Assembly: GCF_000510645.1 (NCBI RefSeq)
Contig: NZ_KI783301.1
Span: forward strand, 2,673,151 to 2,737,150
Direction of reading: 5' to 3'
Source of the DNA: Thermicanus aegyptius DSM 12793
GTDB taxonomy: Bacteria > Bacillota > Bacilli > Thermicanales > Thermicanaceae
DNA length: 64,000 bases
Shown here: piece by piece, positions 51,454-59,837 of the stretch
How positions within the stretch are numbered: position 1 is the first letter of the stretch
Layout: each line of letters opens with the position of its first letter
The notes under the pieces: generated by a model
The model's database searches: none
What the model saw: only the letters and a program-made list of their open reading frames with translations
Told to the model about the DNA's origin: nothing
Made by a program: the position numbers and the translations under genes

Positions 51454-54400
51454 CTAGGCTTCTTTCAACATGCAATAATTACCTTGTTTATCAACTACTT
51501 TCTCTTCTATCATCTTGGCTAGATTTTTTTCGATTCGAGTCCTCATCTCCTCCGTTACTCGCATAAAACCGAATAATCTGCAGACTGAAGGAGCGATTTC
51601 ATCTTCTTTCATCCCAAACGCATCGGAAATCACCTTTTCGATGGCAACCCGGATCTCCTCCGTTGAAACCCATTCCAGTTTTTTGGATGAAGCGGGAAGG
51701 TTGCTACGGTCTCGAATAGTAGGTCGATTCATTCCTTTTAACCACAGAAAATCATCTTTAATTACAACTTTTCCCGTTCGGACAAGTAATCTGCATGCCT
51801 TTTCGATAGCTTCCTTAATGCGATTGCCTGCCCGTTTAATACCCGCCGCCTCACAAATTCTTTTTAGGACTTCATGAATATGCACAGGACTTTCGACTTT
51901 CACCACTTCCAAGACCCAGGAAGAAATTTGTTCTAATGGAATCTCGTGAAACTCGTAACCGGGCGCACCTATTCTAAAAGTGGCACATTGATAAGGAGTT
52001 ACAGCATGTTGTTCTTCACGCGTGCTTTCGTCCCGTTCCAGAGAAAAAACATTCGCTTCTTCCTTCCGAATTTCCTTCGAGCTAGACTTTATATGAAGCC
52101 GCGCCTTCTCTATGGCTTCAGCCAGCCGTTTTCGTTCCCGATCCGGATGACGAAACCAGTCGGTACTCCATATCCGGTGAATGTTCCACCCCAGTCCTTC
52201 CAGCACTTGCTGCCTTAACCGGTCACGATCCCGCGCCGACCTGGCACTGTGATAGGTGGCTCCATCGCATTCCACACCCAAAAGGTATCGGCCAGGCGAT
52301 TCCGGATCCACCACAGCCAAGTCGATGTAAAATCCTCCGGATCCTACCTGTTTTCTGACTTCATATCCCATCGAAAGGATCGCTTCCGCCACCGCTTCCT
52401 CAAATGGCGAATCCGCCGCCCTGTCCGTGGCCTTGGGAATATCCAGGATTCCGGTCCTAGCGTATTTGAGGAATGTTTTCAAGGCTTTCATTCCTTGGGC
52501 TTGCGTGCGGCTTAAATCGATATCATCGTCCGTGATGTTGGTAAACACTTCGCAACGCAAACGAGCACGGGTGATCAGCACGTTTAGTCTCCGCTCTCCT
52601 CCATTGCGATTCAGCGCTCCGAAATCCATGGATACGTACCCGTCTTCCGTTTTGCCGTAACCGATGCTGATGAACATCACGTCGCGTTCGTCGCCCTGGA
52701 CATTTTCCAAATTTTTAACAAAGAACGGTTCATGGGGATGCGCTTGGAAAAACGATTCGCACGACGGGTCTTCCCGGCGCAAAAGTTCCAGCTGATCTTG
52801 AATCGCCTGCATTTGCGCTACACTAAATGCGACGACACCCAAAGTCAAATGGGGATCCCGCTTGGCATGCGCCATGACCGCCTGTGCGACGGCTTTGGCT
52901 TCTTCCATATTGGTTCGGCTGCGTCCCCGGTCATACCGGGTATGTGGCAAGTATTGAAACACAAGGCCCGAACGGTCTTTTTGCAAGTCAGGGCTTGGAA
53001 AAACGACGAGCCGGTTATCGTAAAACTCCAAGTTGGAAACCGCGATTAACGATTCGTGCCGGCTTCGATAATGCCAACGGAGCATCCGCCGCGGCGCATT
53101 TTGAGCCAGAAAGAGCCCCAGGATACTTTCCAGATCGCCAACGGTGTCATCCTCTTCGCTTTCTTCCCCTTTGGTGATAGAGTCGAAAAAATGGGTCGGT
53201 GGCATTTGTTTGCTGTCTCCGACGATCACCACCTGTTTGCCGCGAAGAATGGCTCCGAACGCATCCACCGGCTTGACCTGACTCGCTTCATCAAATATAA
53301 CCAGGTCAAACTTCAAACTTCCCGGCGGAAGATATGTCGCGATCGAGAGTGGCCCCATCATAAACACCGGCTTGAGGGCTTGTATCGCATAGCCCGCATT
53401 TTCCATGAGCCGGCGGATGGGCAAATGTCCCTTTTTCTTTTCAAATTCGCGTTTCAGGACCCCCAACTGTCCTCCTGCTTCGTACTGGGGAATCCTTTTC
53501 CAATGAATTTCGGCCAGTTTCATTTTGTTATGTTCCAAAAGAGCGCGATCCAATTCCTGAAACGTTTCCACGACATGGCGATGCCGATCCCCGTCAAACT
53601 GCACCAATACGGATCGTTCCTGAAAAGCTTGTTTAGTCAGCGCATCATACCATGTAAAGCGAAAAAGATCGGTTAACTGTCGCGAGGCGTGTTCCCAAGT
53701 GCGGCTGAGCGACACAACGGCCCCCATCTCTTCCTTGTTGCATGCGTCGCACAGCAAGTTGTAGGAAGCCAGCGTTTGTATCGAATCAGCATGATCCGCC
53801 CAACGCTGAAACCGTTCATCCAACTCTTGAAACGGTTGATCCGAGAGCGACTGAGAATTCCCGAATACAGTGGAAGTGTCGAGCTCCAGAAGGTTGGCCA
53901 GTTCTGCAACCCATTCCCGGAACTGCTCCAAACGTTGTCCGACTGTTGCCATACTGTTTTCTAATTCCGTACGATTCACGGGTGTAGTTAACAAAGGAAT
54001 GATCCAGCCCGGTAAACGGCCGGTTTGGATTTCTTTGTGCAATGGACACAACCATTGAACCCACTCGTTGATGCGAGTCCAATCCGATTGTTCTTTCTTC
54101 CAGTGCACGCCAAAACAAGATCCCCCCAAGGCATCCATGCTTTGAATGAATTGTTGCTGACGCCTTGCTTCGATGATGTCCTCCACAACTTGGAGGACAT
54201 CCAGTTTTTGATAAGAGACGTCCTTATATAAACGAAAAAGCTTATTCCTTGCTTTCCGATAAGATCCCGATAACCATCGCCACCATTTTTTCTGGTACAT
54301 CATGAGCGTTTGTCGAACATCGAGCAGATCCTGATCCCACGCTTCGGGAATCAGAATGTCCCGATATCGGTGCCGTAATTCCGAAAATTTCAGACCTGAC

Positions 54401-56172
54401 GAAACGAGACGTTGAATTTCTTCAGCTTGTTGAGTCCATTCGTCCGCACTTATCTTGACCCCTTGCAATTCCGGCGCTTCCAGTATTTTGCTTGCGACAA
54501 CACCGACCATTTGGACTTCTTTTACGTCCTGAGGAGTTTCCACATGCAGCATTTGCGCCAACGCTTGGGAAGATTCCTTTAAGGTTTCGAGCGCCCGTTT
54601 CGCTTTGTTCACCATCTCCCTTAATTTGCCCACTTCCGTTGGCAAGAAAACGGTTCGCCCGCTTCCCCAAAACGGATGCTCCTTCGGAATTCCCATCGTG
54701 CCCAGCAGTTTCTGGAGCTCCTCCACGAGCAGAAGACGGCGCTGGAACGTGGAGCGATCCCATTTCTCCATCCCGTTGATTTCCAGGCTGGGGAAAATAA
54801 AGTCGTCACCAATCTTGTGCCCGAACCGCACCAGTTCGCCTAATAGTTGATAAGGGGTGAGCCCGCTTTCCCCCACCGGTGTATGATTCGCCGCGCAATA
54901 ATCATTGAGCCGTCGACGAAAGTCTTCTAGCACATTAACTTTGTCTTCAAACTCTTTCACTTTCGGTTTGCCCAACTCCAACGTTCTGGCCAATTCGCTG
55001 AGGAGCGTTTTTTTGTTGGTCTTATGGCTGTGTAATTCAAGACAAGCGTCTCCCAATCCGACGTGATCCAGCCGCCGTTTGACCACTTCCAGGGCAGCCA
55101 TTTTCTCCGATACGAACAATACCGTTTTCCCGCGTCCCACAGCTTCGGCAATGATATTGGTGATCGTCTGCGATTTCCCCGTTCCCGGCGGACCCTGGAT
55201 GACCAGATTCCGGCCGCTGTTGACGTCGAGAATGGCCTGCAACTGCGAGCTGTCCGCATCCACCACATGATGCACATCATGAAATGAAACATGCGGATCC
55301 ATAAAATCGTCATCTTGAATGACGGAAGCCGGTTCCGAAAATCCTTCATTTAACAAACTGAGCAGGATGGCATGATCGGTAGGTTTGCTTTCTTCCGGCC
55401 AGTTCGTTACGTCCAAATCCCGGTACATCAAAAACTTGCCGAATGAAAAAAATCCCAAAACGATGGCCTGTTTGTCCACCGTCCACCGAGGCTCGCTTTG
55501 AATGGCTTCTTCCACTTGAAGGAAATACTGGACGACATCGATCTCCTCTTCTTCCGGAAGAGGCGGAATGGAAATCCCGAATTCCGCTTTCGCCTTCGCG
55601 ATCAGGGATAAGTTGGATCCGATGTCTTCTTCGGTATAAGAGACTTTGAACCGTTCCCGCGCATTCGTCCGTTCCAGTTTCACCGGGATCAAGATAATGG
55701 GAGCCTTTCGAACCTCTTGACTGCTTTCGGATTCATGCCAGTGCAGCATTCCAAGAGCCATATACAAAATGTTAACGCCCTGTTCTTCGATAAAAGTCCG
55801 GGCTGTGTAATATGTATTTAACAACCTTGCCTGCAATTGTTTTTCGGTCAAATTCGTTTTCAACTTGGATTCAGGAACGCGCTGTTGGGATAGCGAAAAA
55901 TCCTCTTCCGAAGACGGAATTTCGTTTTCAGTTTCTTCAGCTTCCGCTTCAGATGGAAGCAATTCGTTTTTTCCTTTCTCCACGGGCATGAAGGTGACCG
56001 ATTTTTGATTGCAAACCAGAATTTCAAAAACGTCCAGCGGTGACCCGCCTACCACTTCCAAACCACGGGATTTCAAAAGACGGTAATTCAGTAGAGAATT
56101 CCGTAATCCGAGGTCCAATAATTCTTGTCGAGCCATCTCCAATTTATGATGCACGGACGGATTGCCGTTCAC
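51454..56172 (-). CDS. DUF4011-helicase-nuclease-DUF3320 protein (Hhe-like defence candidate)
   Basis: This 1572-residue protein has, in order: a DUF4011 N-terminus (ELLDLGLRNSLLNYRLL at 17-33); a superfamily I helicase with Walker A GPPGTGKSQT at 327-336, DEAS box VIFDEASQVKPVDAF near residue 955, and late motifs LENVQGDERDVMFISIGYG and LNVLITRAR; a Vsr/DUF559-like PD-(D/E)xK domain near 1290-1370 (FYIDLAVVD, LLGVECDGATYH); and a DUF3320-like end (VESPVHIHEVLKRICEAAG). This order is that of the DUF4011-helicase-Vsr (Hhe) anti-phage candidates, as I recall them. It stands alone between two tRNA-Leu genes sharing a direct repeat. Catalytic residues all look present. Confidence 0.88.
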   Translation of the reverse strand: MNGNPSVHHKLEMARQELLDLGLRNSLLNYRLLKSRGLEVVGGSPLDVFEILVCNQKSVTFMPVEKGKNELLPSEAEAEETENEIPSSEEDFSLSQQRVPESKLKTNLTEKQLQARLLNTYYTARTFIEEQGVNILYMALGMLHWHESESSQEVRKAPIILIPVKLERTNARERFKVSYTEEDIGSNLSLIAKAKAEFGISIPPLPEEEEIDVVQYFLQVEEAIQSEPRWTVDKQAIVLGFFSFGKFLMYRDLDVTNWPEESKPTDHAILLSLLNEGFSEPASVIQDDDFMDPHVSFHDVHHVVDADSSQLQAILDVNSGRNLVIQGPPGTGKSQTITNIIAEAVGRGKTVLFVSEKMAALEVVKRRLDHVGLGDACLELHSHKTNKKTLLSELARTLELGKPKVKEFEDKVNVLEDFRRRLNDYCAANHTPVGESGLTPYQLLGELVRFGHKIGDDFIFPSLEINGMEKWDRSTFQRRLLLVEELQKLLGTMGIPKEHPFWGSGRTVFLPTEVGKLREMVNKAKRALETLKESSQALAQMLHVETPQDVKEVQMVGVVASKILEAPELQGVKISADEWTQQAEEIQRLVSSGLKFSELRHRYRDILIPEAWDQDLLDVRQTLMMYQKKWWRWLSGSYRKARNKLFRLYKDVSYQKLDVLQVVEDIIEARRQQQFIQSMDALGGSCFGVHWKKEQSDWTRINEWVQWLCPLHKEIQTGRLPGWIIPLLTTPVNRTELENSMATVGQRLEQFREWVAELANLLELDTSTVFGNSQSLSDQPFQELDERFQRWADHADSIQTLASYNLLCDACNKEEMGAVVSLSRTWEHASRQLTDLFRFTWYDALTKQAFQERSVLVQFDGDRHRHVVETFQELDRALLEHNKMKLAEIHWKRIPQYEAGGQLGVLKREFEKKKGHLPIRRLMENAGYAIQALKPVFMMGPLSIATYLPPGSLKFDLVIFDEASQVKPVDAFGAILRGKQVVIVGDSKQMPPTHFFDSITKGEESEEDDTVGDLESILGLFLAQNAPRRMLRWHYRSRHESLIAVSNLEFYDNRLVVFPSPDLQKDRSGLVFQYLPHTRYDRGRSRTNMEEAKAVAQAVMAHAKRDPHLTLGVVAFSVAQMQAIQDQLELLRREDPSCESFFQAHPHEPFFVKNLENVQGDERDVMFISIGYGKTEDGYVSMDFGALNRNGGERRLNVLITRARLRCEVFTNITDDDIDLSRTQAQGMKALKTFLKYARTGILDIPKATDRAADSPFEEAVAEAILSMGYEVRKQVGSGGFYIDLAVVDPESPGRYLLGVECDGATYHSARSARDRDRLRQQVLEGLGWNIHRIWSTDWFRHPDRERKRLAEAIEKARLHIKSSSKEIRKEEANVFSLERDESTREEQHAVTPYQCATFRIGAPGYEFHEIPLEQISSWVLEVVKVESPVHIHEVLKRICEAAGIKRAGNRIKEAIEKACRLLVRTGKVVIKDDFLWLKGMNRPTIRDRSNLPASSKKLEWVSTEEIRVAIEKVISDAFGMKEDEIAPSVCRLFGFMRVTEEMRTRIEKNLAKMIEEKVVDKQGNYCMLKEA

Positions 56173-56280
56173 TTCCCAAACCCCCGAACCTCTACGTCAA
56201 TCATGGGTATATTTCGACAAATGTTAGCATTTCCCTGTTTGCAGTGTCAAACAATTCTAAAGAAAACAAGGTAAAAATAA

Positions 56281-56298
56281 AAAAAGCCCATCGGGCTG
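56281..56298 (-). terminator. Terminator after tRNA-Leu(CAA)
   Basis: On the minus strand AGCCC-GAT-GGGCT followed by TTTTTTTA lies about 20 bases after the tRNA-Leu(CAA) 3' end. Confidence 0.85.
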
Positions 56299-56317
56299 GG
56301 TTATCCAATATACGTAA

Positions 56318-56400
56318 TGGTGCCGGTGGAGGGACTCGAACCCACACCCTTTCGGACGCGATTTTGAGTCGCGCGCGTCTGCCAATTCCGCCACACCGGC
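56318..56400 (-). tRNA. tRNA-Leu(CAA)
   Basis: Acceptor stem GCCGGTG/CACCGGC is perfect, anticodon stem CGCGA/TCGCG encloses CTCAAAA with anticodon CAA, the T-loop is TTCGAGTCC, and CCA is encoded. It has its own promoter and terminator. Confidence 0.96.
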
Positions 56401-56410
56401 ATATTATTAT

Positions 56411-56440
56411 ATTATAACACAAGTTGAATCATATTGTCCA
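56411..56440 (-). promoter_or_regulatory. Promoter of tRNA-Leu(CAA)
   Basis: On the minus strand TGGACA (56440-56435) and TATAAT (56416-56411) are 18 bases apart, and the tRNA begins 11 bases after the -10 box. Confidence 0.8.
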
Positions 56441-56688
56441 CAATAAAATTTTTACAGATTTTTACATTCGAACAACTTGACTCATTTATCATTTCGAGGT
56501 AATGTCGACACACCAACCGCACACAACTCCACCTCTCAACGTCGCTACAAAAGCGAGGCGGGTCAAAAGCGGTTGAAATTTACGGAGTTTGGCGATGCCT
56601 AACCGGAAAAAGCGAGGTCGACATTTCGCAAACCCCTTATCTATCAAGGCGTCCCGGCATTTCGCGCGAACCAAAACCGCCTCGTACA
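56441..56688. other. Spacer between tRNA-Leu(CAA) and the tRNA fragment
   Basis: No gene is recognised. A minus-strand open frame runs through the tRNA fragment but has the typical look of translated tRNA sequence and is not credible. Confidence 0.5.
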
Positions 56689-56729
56689 ATTTTGAGTCGT
56701 GCGCGTCTGCCAATTCCGCCACACCGGCA
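56689..56729 (-). pseudogene. tRNA-Leu 5'-half fragment
   Basis: This matches the first 40 bases of tRNA-Leu(CAA), from GCCGGTGTGGCGGAATTGGC through the anticodon loop (GACTCAAAAT), then stops and unrelated sequence follows. It is the third copy of the tRNA-Leu 5' half within 5.6 kb. Confidence 0.85.
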
Positions 56730-56814
56730 TAATCTATCGATTTCAATTACTTTCGCAAATCCATTCTATTTCTGATTCCCGTTCTCCGGCATCCGACTTC
56801 TGATTTCCGTAATA

Positions 56815-56891
56815 TGGCGTGCCCGGAGGGATTCGAACCCCCGACCTTCTGATTCGTAGTCAGACACTCTATCCAGCTGAGCTACGGGCAC
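56815..56891 (-). tRNA. tRNA-Arg(ACG)
   Basis: Cloverleaf with acceptor GTGCCCG/CGGGCAC, anticodon loop CTACGAA, T-loop TTCGAATCC and encoded GCCA. Last intact gene of the large minus-strand tRNA cluster. Confidence 0.96.
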
Positions 56892-56930
56892 ATGAAGTAT
56901 TCGAATTGGGGAAATCCCGCATCGATGAAA

Positions 56931-57019
56931 TGGTGCCGAGGACCGGACTTGAACCGGTACGGTAGTCACCTACCGCAGGATTTTAAGTCCTGTGCGTCTG
57001 CCAATTCCGCCACCCCGGC
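56931..57019 (-). tRNA. tRNA-Leu(TAA)
   Basis: 89 nt with a long variable arm. Acceptor GCCGGGG/CCTCGGC, anticodon loop CTTAAAA (TAA), T-loop TTCAAGTCC, encoded ACCA. Confidence 0.96.
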
Positions 57020-57031
57020 ACATGAAGAAAA

Positions 57032-57107
57032 TGGAGCGGATGACGAGGCTCGAACTCGCGACCCCAACCTTGGCAAGGTTGTGCTCTACCAGCTGAGCTA
57101 CATCCGC
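57032..57107 (-). tRNA. tRNA-Gly(GCC)
   Basis: Acceptor GCGGATG/CATCCGC, anticodon loop TTGCCAA around GCC, T-loop TTCGAGCC, encoded TCCA. Confidence 0.96.
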
Positions 57108-57131
57108 AAGTTTATGGCTATTGAAATAAAA

Positions 57132-57206
57132 TGGCTGGGGTGGCTGGATTCGAACCAACGCATGACGGAGTCAAAGTCCGTTGCCTTACCGCTTGGCTAC
57201 ACCCCA
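57132..57206 (-). tRNA. tRNA-Gln(TTG)
   Basis: Acceptor TGGGGTG/CACCCCA, anticodon loop CTTTGAC (TTG), T-loop TTCGAATCC, encoded GCCA. Confidence 0.96.
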
Positions 57207-57241
57207 ATTTGACGATCAACCAAAGAACCCGTACAAAAGTT

Positions 57242-57270
57242 ATTTTATTATTTTTTATTTCTTTTATCAA
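57242..57270 (-). promoter_or_regulatory. Internal promoter for the Gln-Gly-Leu-Arg tRNAs
   Basis: On the minus strand TTGATA (57270-57265) and TAAAAT (57247-57242) are 17 bases apart, in the only long AT-rich gap of the tRNA cluster. Two GC-rich hairpins lie just upstream, between this promoter and tRNA-Phe. Confidence 0.55.
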
Positions 57271-57333
57271 GGGGAGTTCATTCCTTCCCCTTAAAACGAT
57301 GCCCCCGAGCGGGGATCGCTATACGACCTATGG

Positions 57334-57409
<76 letters not shown>

Positions 57410-57422
57410 ATCTGTTCATACA

Positions 57423-57498
57423 TGGCGGTGCTGACGGGATTTGAACCCGCGATCTCCGGTGTGACAGACCGGCATGTTGACCCCTACACCACAGCACC
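57423..57498 (-). tRNA. tRNA-Asp(GTC)
   Basis: Acceptor GGTGCTG/CAGCACC, anticodon loop CTGTCAC (GTC), T-loop TTCAAATCC, encoded GCCA. Confidence 0.96.
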
Positions 57499-57516
57499 AC
57501 GAGTGCGACAATAAAT

Positions 57517-57595
<79 letters not shown>

Positions 57596-57625
57596 ATCTG
57601 AAGGATCACAGAAGATTCATGCGGA

Positions 57626-57701
57626 TGGTGGACGGTGACGGGATCGAACCGCCGACCCCCTGCTTGTAAGGCAGGTGCTCTCCCGGCTGAGCTAACCGTC
57701 C
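57626..57701 (-). tRNA. tRNA-Val(TAC)
   Basis: Acceptor GGACGGT/ACCGTCC, anticodon loop CTTACAA (TAC), T-loop TTCGATCCC, encoded ACCA. Confidence 0.96.
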
Positions 57702-57743
57702 TTTTCAATGTAAATGTAAAAGCGGTGAGGTGTAAGGGAAGAT

Positions 57744-57818
57744 TGGTGACCCGTAGGGGATTCGAACCCCTGTTACCGCCGTGAAAGGGCGGTGTCTTAA
57801 CCACTTGACCAACGGGCC
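57744..57818 (-). tRNA. tRNA-Glu(TTC)
   Basis: Acceptor GGCCCGT/ACGGGTC with one wobble pair, anticodon loop CTTTCAC (TTC), T-loop TTCGAATCC, encoded ACCA. Confidence 0.96.
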
Positions 57819-57879
57819 GTCTCCGAACCGCGCCAAAGTTCCTTACACGAATTTCGTTTACCGTCTTCAACTTCTTAAC

Positions 57880-57955
57880 TGGTGCTCCCGACAGGAATCG
57901 AACCTGCGACCTCATCCTTACCATGGATGCGCTCTGCCTACTGAGCTACAGGAGC
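57880..57955 (-). tRNA. tRNA-Thr(GGT)
   Basis: Acceptor GCTCCTG/CGGGAGC with one wobble pair, anticodon loop ATGGTAA (GGT), T-loop TTCGATTCC, encoded ACCA. Confidence 0.96.
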
Positions 57956-57960
57956 ATAGA

Positions 57961-58053
57961 TGGCGGATAGGGTGGGATTTGAACCCACGGTACGGCTTAT
58001 AACCGCACACACGATTTCCAATCGTGCTCCTTCGGCCACTCGGACACCTATCC
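57961..58053 (-). tRNA. tRNA-Ser(GGA)
   Basis: 93 nt with a long variable arm. Acceptor GGATAGG/CCTATCC, anticodon loop TTGGAAA (GGA), T-loop TTCAAATCC, encoded GCCA. It is a normal serine tRNA, not tRNA-Sec. Confidence 0.96.
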
Positions 58054-58054
58054 A

Positions 58055-58129
58055 TGGCTCCGCAGACAGGACTCGAACCTGTAGCCTACCGGTTAACAGC
58101 CGGTTGCTCCACCATTGAGCTACTGCGGA
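58055..58129 (-). tRNA. tRNA-Asn(GTT)
   Basis: Acceptor TCCGCAG/CTGCGGA, anticodon loop CTGTTAA (GTT), T-loop TTCGAGTCC, encoded GCCA. First gene of the minus-strand cluster, about 100 bases after its promoter. Confidence 0.96.
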
Positions 58130-58227
58130 ATAGTAGGGGCAAGACATATCATACTATGAAACCCATCGGGTTTTCAAGTCTTTTTTCCGAAAAGGGAAAC
58201 ACGATCGATACGGCAGCGACGTTTTTA

Positions 58228-58257
58228 AATATACCATCAATGCACCGGTGAAGTCAA
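58228..58257 (-). promoter_or_regulatory. Main promoter of the tRNA cluster
   Basis: On the minus strand TTGACT (58257-58252) and TATATT (58233-58228) are 18 bases apart, upstream of tRNA-Asn and just after the selA stop. Confidence 0.75.
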
Positions 58258-58276
58258 CAGGTTTTTTCTCCCTAAT

Positions 58277-59749
58277 TTACTCCATTTCCCCATACTCTTC
58301 TCTTTGAACGTTTGCCAACCCATCCAATAAGGAGCGGAAAAGGGCGGGATATTCTTCCTCGCGAATGGTGCGAAAATCGAGGCAGAAGCGGTCTTGCACA
58401 ATCCTTCCGATGACCGGAGGATTTGTTTGGCGAAGGGCTCTTTCTAATTGGACGGGACGGACTTGATCATGGGATAGAAGAAGCGCCCAGCTCGGAATCA
58501 CATGGGTAGGCAGGGTACCTCCACCCACTTCGGATGAGACTTCCCCTAATTCAACCCGCCATTTCCTCTCCTCCATTTCGTTTAGGATGCTTTCAAGAAA
58601 CCTTTCCGCCTTTTTCTTTACCTGGTCTGCGGGAAGGAAGAGATCCCTTACGATCGGAATCTTCTCCATCGCCCGCTTCGAGTTCAAGTAGAGACGAAGG
58701 GTCGCTTCCAAGGCCGCCAATGTAAATTTATCCACCCGGAGAACCCTGGCCAATTGGTTCTTTTTCAACCGCTCGATCCATTTCCGCTTTCCGGCGATAA
58801 TGCCTGCCTGGGGTCCGCCGAGCAATTTATCCCCACTGAAACTGATGAGATCCGCACCGGACGAAAGCGTCTTTCGTGCTGACGGTTCATTTCCAAAGGA
58901 ATGCCCCGGAAACTCATCCAAGATTCCACTTCCTAAATCCTGGTAAACTGGTAAACCGTATTTTTTCCCTATTTCCGCCAAGGCAGAAATCGCCACTTCC
59001 TGGGTGAACCCGACCATGCGGAAATTACTGGGGTGCACTTTAAGTAGAAGAGCGGTCCTCTCGGTAATGGCCTTCTCATAATCGCCTCTATTTGTCTTAT
59101 TCGTGGTTCCCACTTCCACCAGGATGGCGCCGCTCTCTCGCATGATCTCCGATACCCGGAAAGATCCACCGATCTCCACCAGTTCTCCCCGGGAAACGAT
59201 CACTTCCCTCCCGGCCGCCAATTCCCTCAAAACGAGAAAAACGGCGGCCGCATTATTATTTACCACCATCGAGGCTTCCGCCCCGGTGAGACGACAGATT
59301 AATTCCTCCACATGGTCATGACGCGACCCTCTCTCCCCCTTTTCCAAATTATATTCCAAATTGGAATAGGACCGGGCGATTTCCACCATCGCATTGACCG
59401 CTTCATCGGAGAGAGGGGCTCTTCCCAGATTCGTATGAAGGAGAATTCCCGTCCCATTGATCACCCGTTTCAATTGCGGCTGAAACCTCGCCTGAATCGA
59501 GGAAGAGATCTCTCCCATTACTTGCTCCTCGTCTACCACTCTGCGTCTCCCTGCCAAGATCTCCTCACGAATGGTTTGTAGAAGTCCTGCCACTTCTTGG
59601 GCCAAATATTCCCGGGAGCAGATGCCTTCCTCCACCCAACGACGGATCGGCGGATAATCCAGCAGCCGATACACCGCAGGGAGGCGGCGGAGATCAGCCT
59701 CCGTTTTATTTTCATCTCCCCTCTGTATGGGGAAAGACTCCCCCTTCAT
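58277..59749 (-). CDS. selA: L-seryl-tRNA(Sec) selenium transferase
   Basis: The ATG at 59749 has a GGAGG site; the longer frame does not. The 490-residue PLP enzyme turns seryl-tRNA(Sec) into selenocysteinyl-tRNA(Sec) using selenophosphate. It has the SelA N-terminal tRNA-binding region (LRRLPAVYRLLDYPPIRRW), VINGTGILLHTNLGRAPLS, the PLP-lysine segment LISFSGDKLLGGPQAGI, and a C-terminal small domain. Length is normal. It diverges from mnmH, which also uses selenium. No selB or tRNA-Sec gene is in this window. Confidence 0.95.
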   Translation of the reverse strand: MKGESFPIQRGDENKTEADLRRLPAVYRLLDYPPIRRWVEEGICSREYLAQEVAGLLQTIREEILAGRRRVVDEEQVMGEISSSIQARFQPQLKRVINGTGILLHTNLGRAPLSDEAVNAMVEIARSYSNLEYNLEKGERGSRHDHVEELICRLTGAEASMVVNNNAAAVFLVLRELAAGREVIVSRGELVEIGGSFRVSEIMRESGAILVEVGTTNKTNRGDYEKAITERTALLLKVHPSNFRMVGFTQEVAISALAEIGKKYGLPVYQDLGSGILDEFPGHSFGNEPSARKTLSSGADLISFSGDKLLGGPQAGIIAGKRKWIERLKKNQLARVLRVDKFTLAALEATLRLYLNSKRAMEKIPIVRDLFLPADQVKKKAERFLESILNEMEERKWRVELGEVSSEVGGGTLPTHVIPSWALLLSHDQVRPVQLERALRQTNPPVIGRIVQDRFCLDFRTIREEEYPALFRSLLDGLANVQREEYGEME

Positions 59750-59837
59750 TCTGCAGCCTCCTTCCAACCAACCGTTTTTGACAATTCCCCGAAAAAAAGT
59801 AGAATTTATGCTATAAGAGCCTGAAGGCGGTGTGGTT

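Noticed and set aside
56489-56746. 85-residue frame starting AGVAELADAHDSK
   Set aside because: The opening is a translated tRNA-Leu 5' half, a common false gene call; there is no ribosome-binding site.
57961-58053. Long-arm tRNA next to selA considered as tRNA-Sec
   Set aside because: The anticodon is GGA and the acceptor stem has seven pairs, so it is an ordinary tRNA-Ser.
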